Positions 22,303 to 23,167 of a stretch of 23,167 bases of DNA are shown here, one piece after another. Position 1 is the stretch's first letter. Each line of letters starts with the position of its first letter. Below the pieces are notes generated by a model. The model was not told where the DNA came from. It searched no databases and was given only the letters and a program-made list of their open reading frames with translations. Origin of the DNA: a bacterium (lineage in GTDB: Bacteria > JAMCPX01); assembly GCA_021789095.1 (NCBI GenBank), contig JAJYJX010000013.1, forward strand, positions 1-23,167, read 5' to 3'. The translations under genes and the position numbers were made by a program.

Positions 22303-23121
22303 ATGAAATTTCTAACGAGGGCTGCAAAAGTCAGGTTCATTATTGTTTTGCTGATAACGCTTGCAGGTGTTTATGAGGGCATTTCATGCAGCAGGGACAA
22401 GCCGGACCGCCTTTACTCTACGGCAATCGATGCTACCGCAAGGGGTGATATAGAGCTTGCCGAGACCATCTATAAACTCATCATAAAGAGGTATCCAAAC
22501 AGCTCCGTGAGAAAGGATGCACTGTATCAGCTGGGATTGCTGGATTATCTTTACCTGAATGATTATACTACGGCGCTTGAGCATTTCTATGATCTTGTGT
22601 ACACGTACCCCAATTACAAACACACTTTCGACGCTTATATGTACATAGCGCAGATCTACAAAGAGCAGCAGCATATGCCGCAGAAGGCCGTAGAAATATA
22701 CGAAAAGCTGCTTGGCAGCACGAGCTCGCCTGAATACCTTAAACAGCTGCTTCCAAAGCTCGCCTCAGGGTATGAAAGTACCGGTAATATAGAAAAAGCC
22801 ACGGAAAGCTATGAAAGGCTTTTGAAACTCTATGACAAACCTCCTGCCAATTATCTGTATGAGTACGCCTACCTTAAGTATCTTGCAGGCCGTTACAATG
22901 AAGCGGTCAAGGATTTCCAGGAAGTGGGTTCTTTCTACCCGCAAAGCAGCTACAGGTTCTCGGCACAGCTTGCGATAGCCGACTGCTATGAGGAAACCGG
23001 CAGGTCCGAGGACGCCCTTTCACTGCTGAACAGTCTGAAGGCCGAGTATCCGACAAAGACGTCCATAATCAGCATTAAAATAGACAGCGTGGAAAAGCGG
23101 ATCAGGAATAAAAAGAAATAA
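22303..23121 (+). CDS. TPR outer-membrane lipoprotein-like protein (BamD/YbgF type)
   Basis: About 272 aa. The N-terminus KFLTRAAKVR, then a hydrophobic core, then EGISC (Cys29) looks like a lipoprotein signal, although the lipobox is not canonical. At least five TPR-like units follow: YSTAIDATARGDIELAETIY, then YQLGLLDYLYLNDYTTALEH, DAYMYIAQIYKEQQHMPQKA, KLASGYESTGNIEKATESYE and AIADCYEETGRSEDALSLL. The pattern resembles BamD or the YbgF/CpoB TPR region, which act in envelope assembly; the exact role is not shown. The reading frame is open back into gyrA. ATG 22255, seven bases after the gyrA stop, is an alternative start, but 22303 gives a signal of normal length. Close spacing suggests co-transcription with gyrA. 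Confidence 0.82.
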   Translation: MKFLTRAAKVRFIIVLLITLAGVYEGISCSRDKPDRLYSTAIDATARGDIELAETIYKLIIKRYPNSSVRKDALYQLGLLDYLYLNDYTTALEHFYDLVYTYPNYKHTFDAYMYIAQIYKEQQHMPQKAVEIYEKLLGSTSSPEYLKQLLPKLASGYESTGNIEKATESYERLLKLYDKPPANYLYEYAYLKYLAGRYNEAVKDFQEVGSFYPQSSYRFSAQLAIADCYEETGRSEDALSLLNSLKAEYPTKTSIISIKIDSVEKRIRNKKK

Positions 23122-23167
23122 CCGGCATACATGTATACTATACGAACTCACCGACGAGATCGACACC

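Noticed and set aside
1-23167. tRNA, rRNA or transposase genes
   Set aside because: None was recognised on either strand by reading; a tRNAscan/Infernal run was not possible here.

Overview
The window is 23.2 kb of chromosomal-type bacterial DNA of moderate GC. The gene mix suggests a Gram-negative, probably deltaproteobacterial (Desulfobacterota-like) lineage: a LivK/H/M/G branched-chain amino-acid-type ABC transporter next to a long-chain acyl-CoA synthetase, a HEAT protein resembling the DVU0298 family, lipoproteins, a Cys-containing C-terminal sorting tail on a protease, and dispersed repeat types common in that group. The taxonomic call is an inference; there is no rRNA or tRNA gene to anchor it.

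Layout. 1-2.5 kb: a small heme-copper-oxidase-like membrane protein (minus) divergent from a fadD-type acyl-CoA ligase (plus). 2.5-8.9 kb, all minus strand: a DUF4442 hotdog thioesterase, livH, livM, an 891-aa secreted subtilisin-like protease and livG. The protease sits inside the liv cluster, and no livF is present. 8.9-13.9 kb: an accessory patch with a TPR protein containing nearly identical 102-bp repeats, a wrecked pirin fragment, a GC-rich GH5-like lipoprotein gene bracketed by dispersed repeats, a small frameshifted gene, a PaaI-like thioesterase, a YiiX-like permuted papain-fold protein and a HEAT protein. 14-15.1 kb: livK, cut off from livHMG by this patch. 15.2-23.1 kb: an orderly, mostly plus-strand block with a ferritin-like/VIT1 fusion, an exported SRPBCC protein, Ppx/GppA, a small membrane protein (minus), DUF3467, a polyprenyl diphosphate synthase, gyrA and a TPR lipoprotein.

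How the genes fit together: LivK-LivHMG, the acyl-CoA ligase and two unrelated hotdog thioesterases could serve uptake and CoA-activation of organic or amino acids. The ppx, ispB and gyrA block is housekeeping.

The most unusual non-coding signal is a short motif (consensus about TTTCTAACGGGRTAAAAT) that recurs at gene boundaries throughout the window. In three places it forms inverted pairs about 90-120 bp apart. In two places it supplies the stop codon of a gene, and once it lies in the ribosome-binding region of livG. I do not recognise it as a named element.
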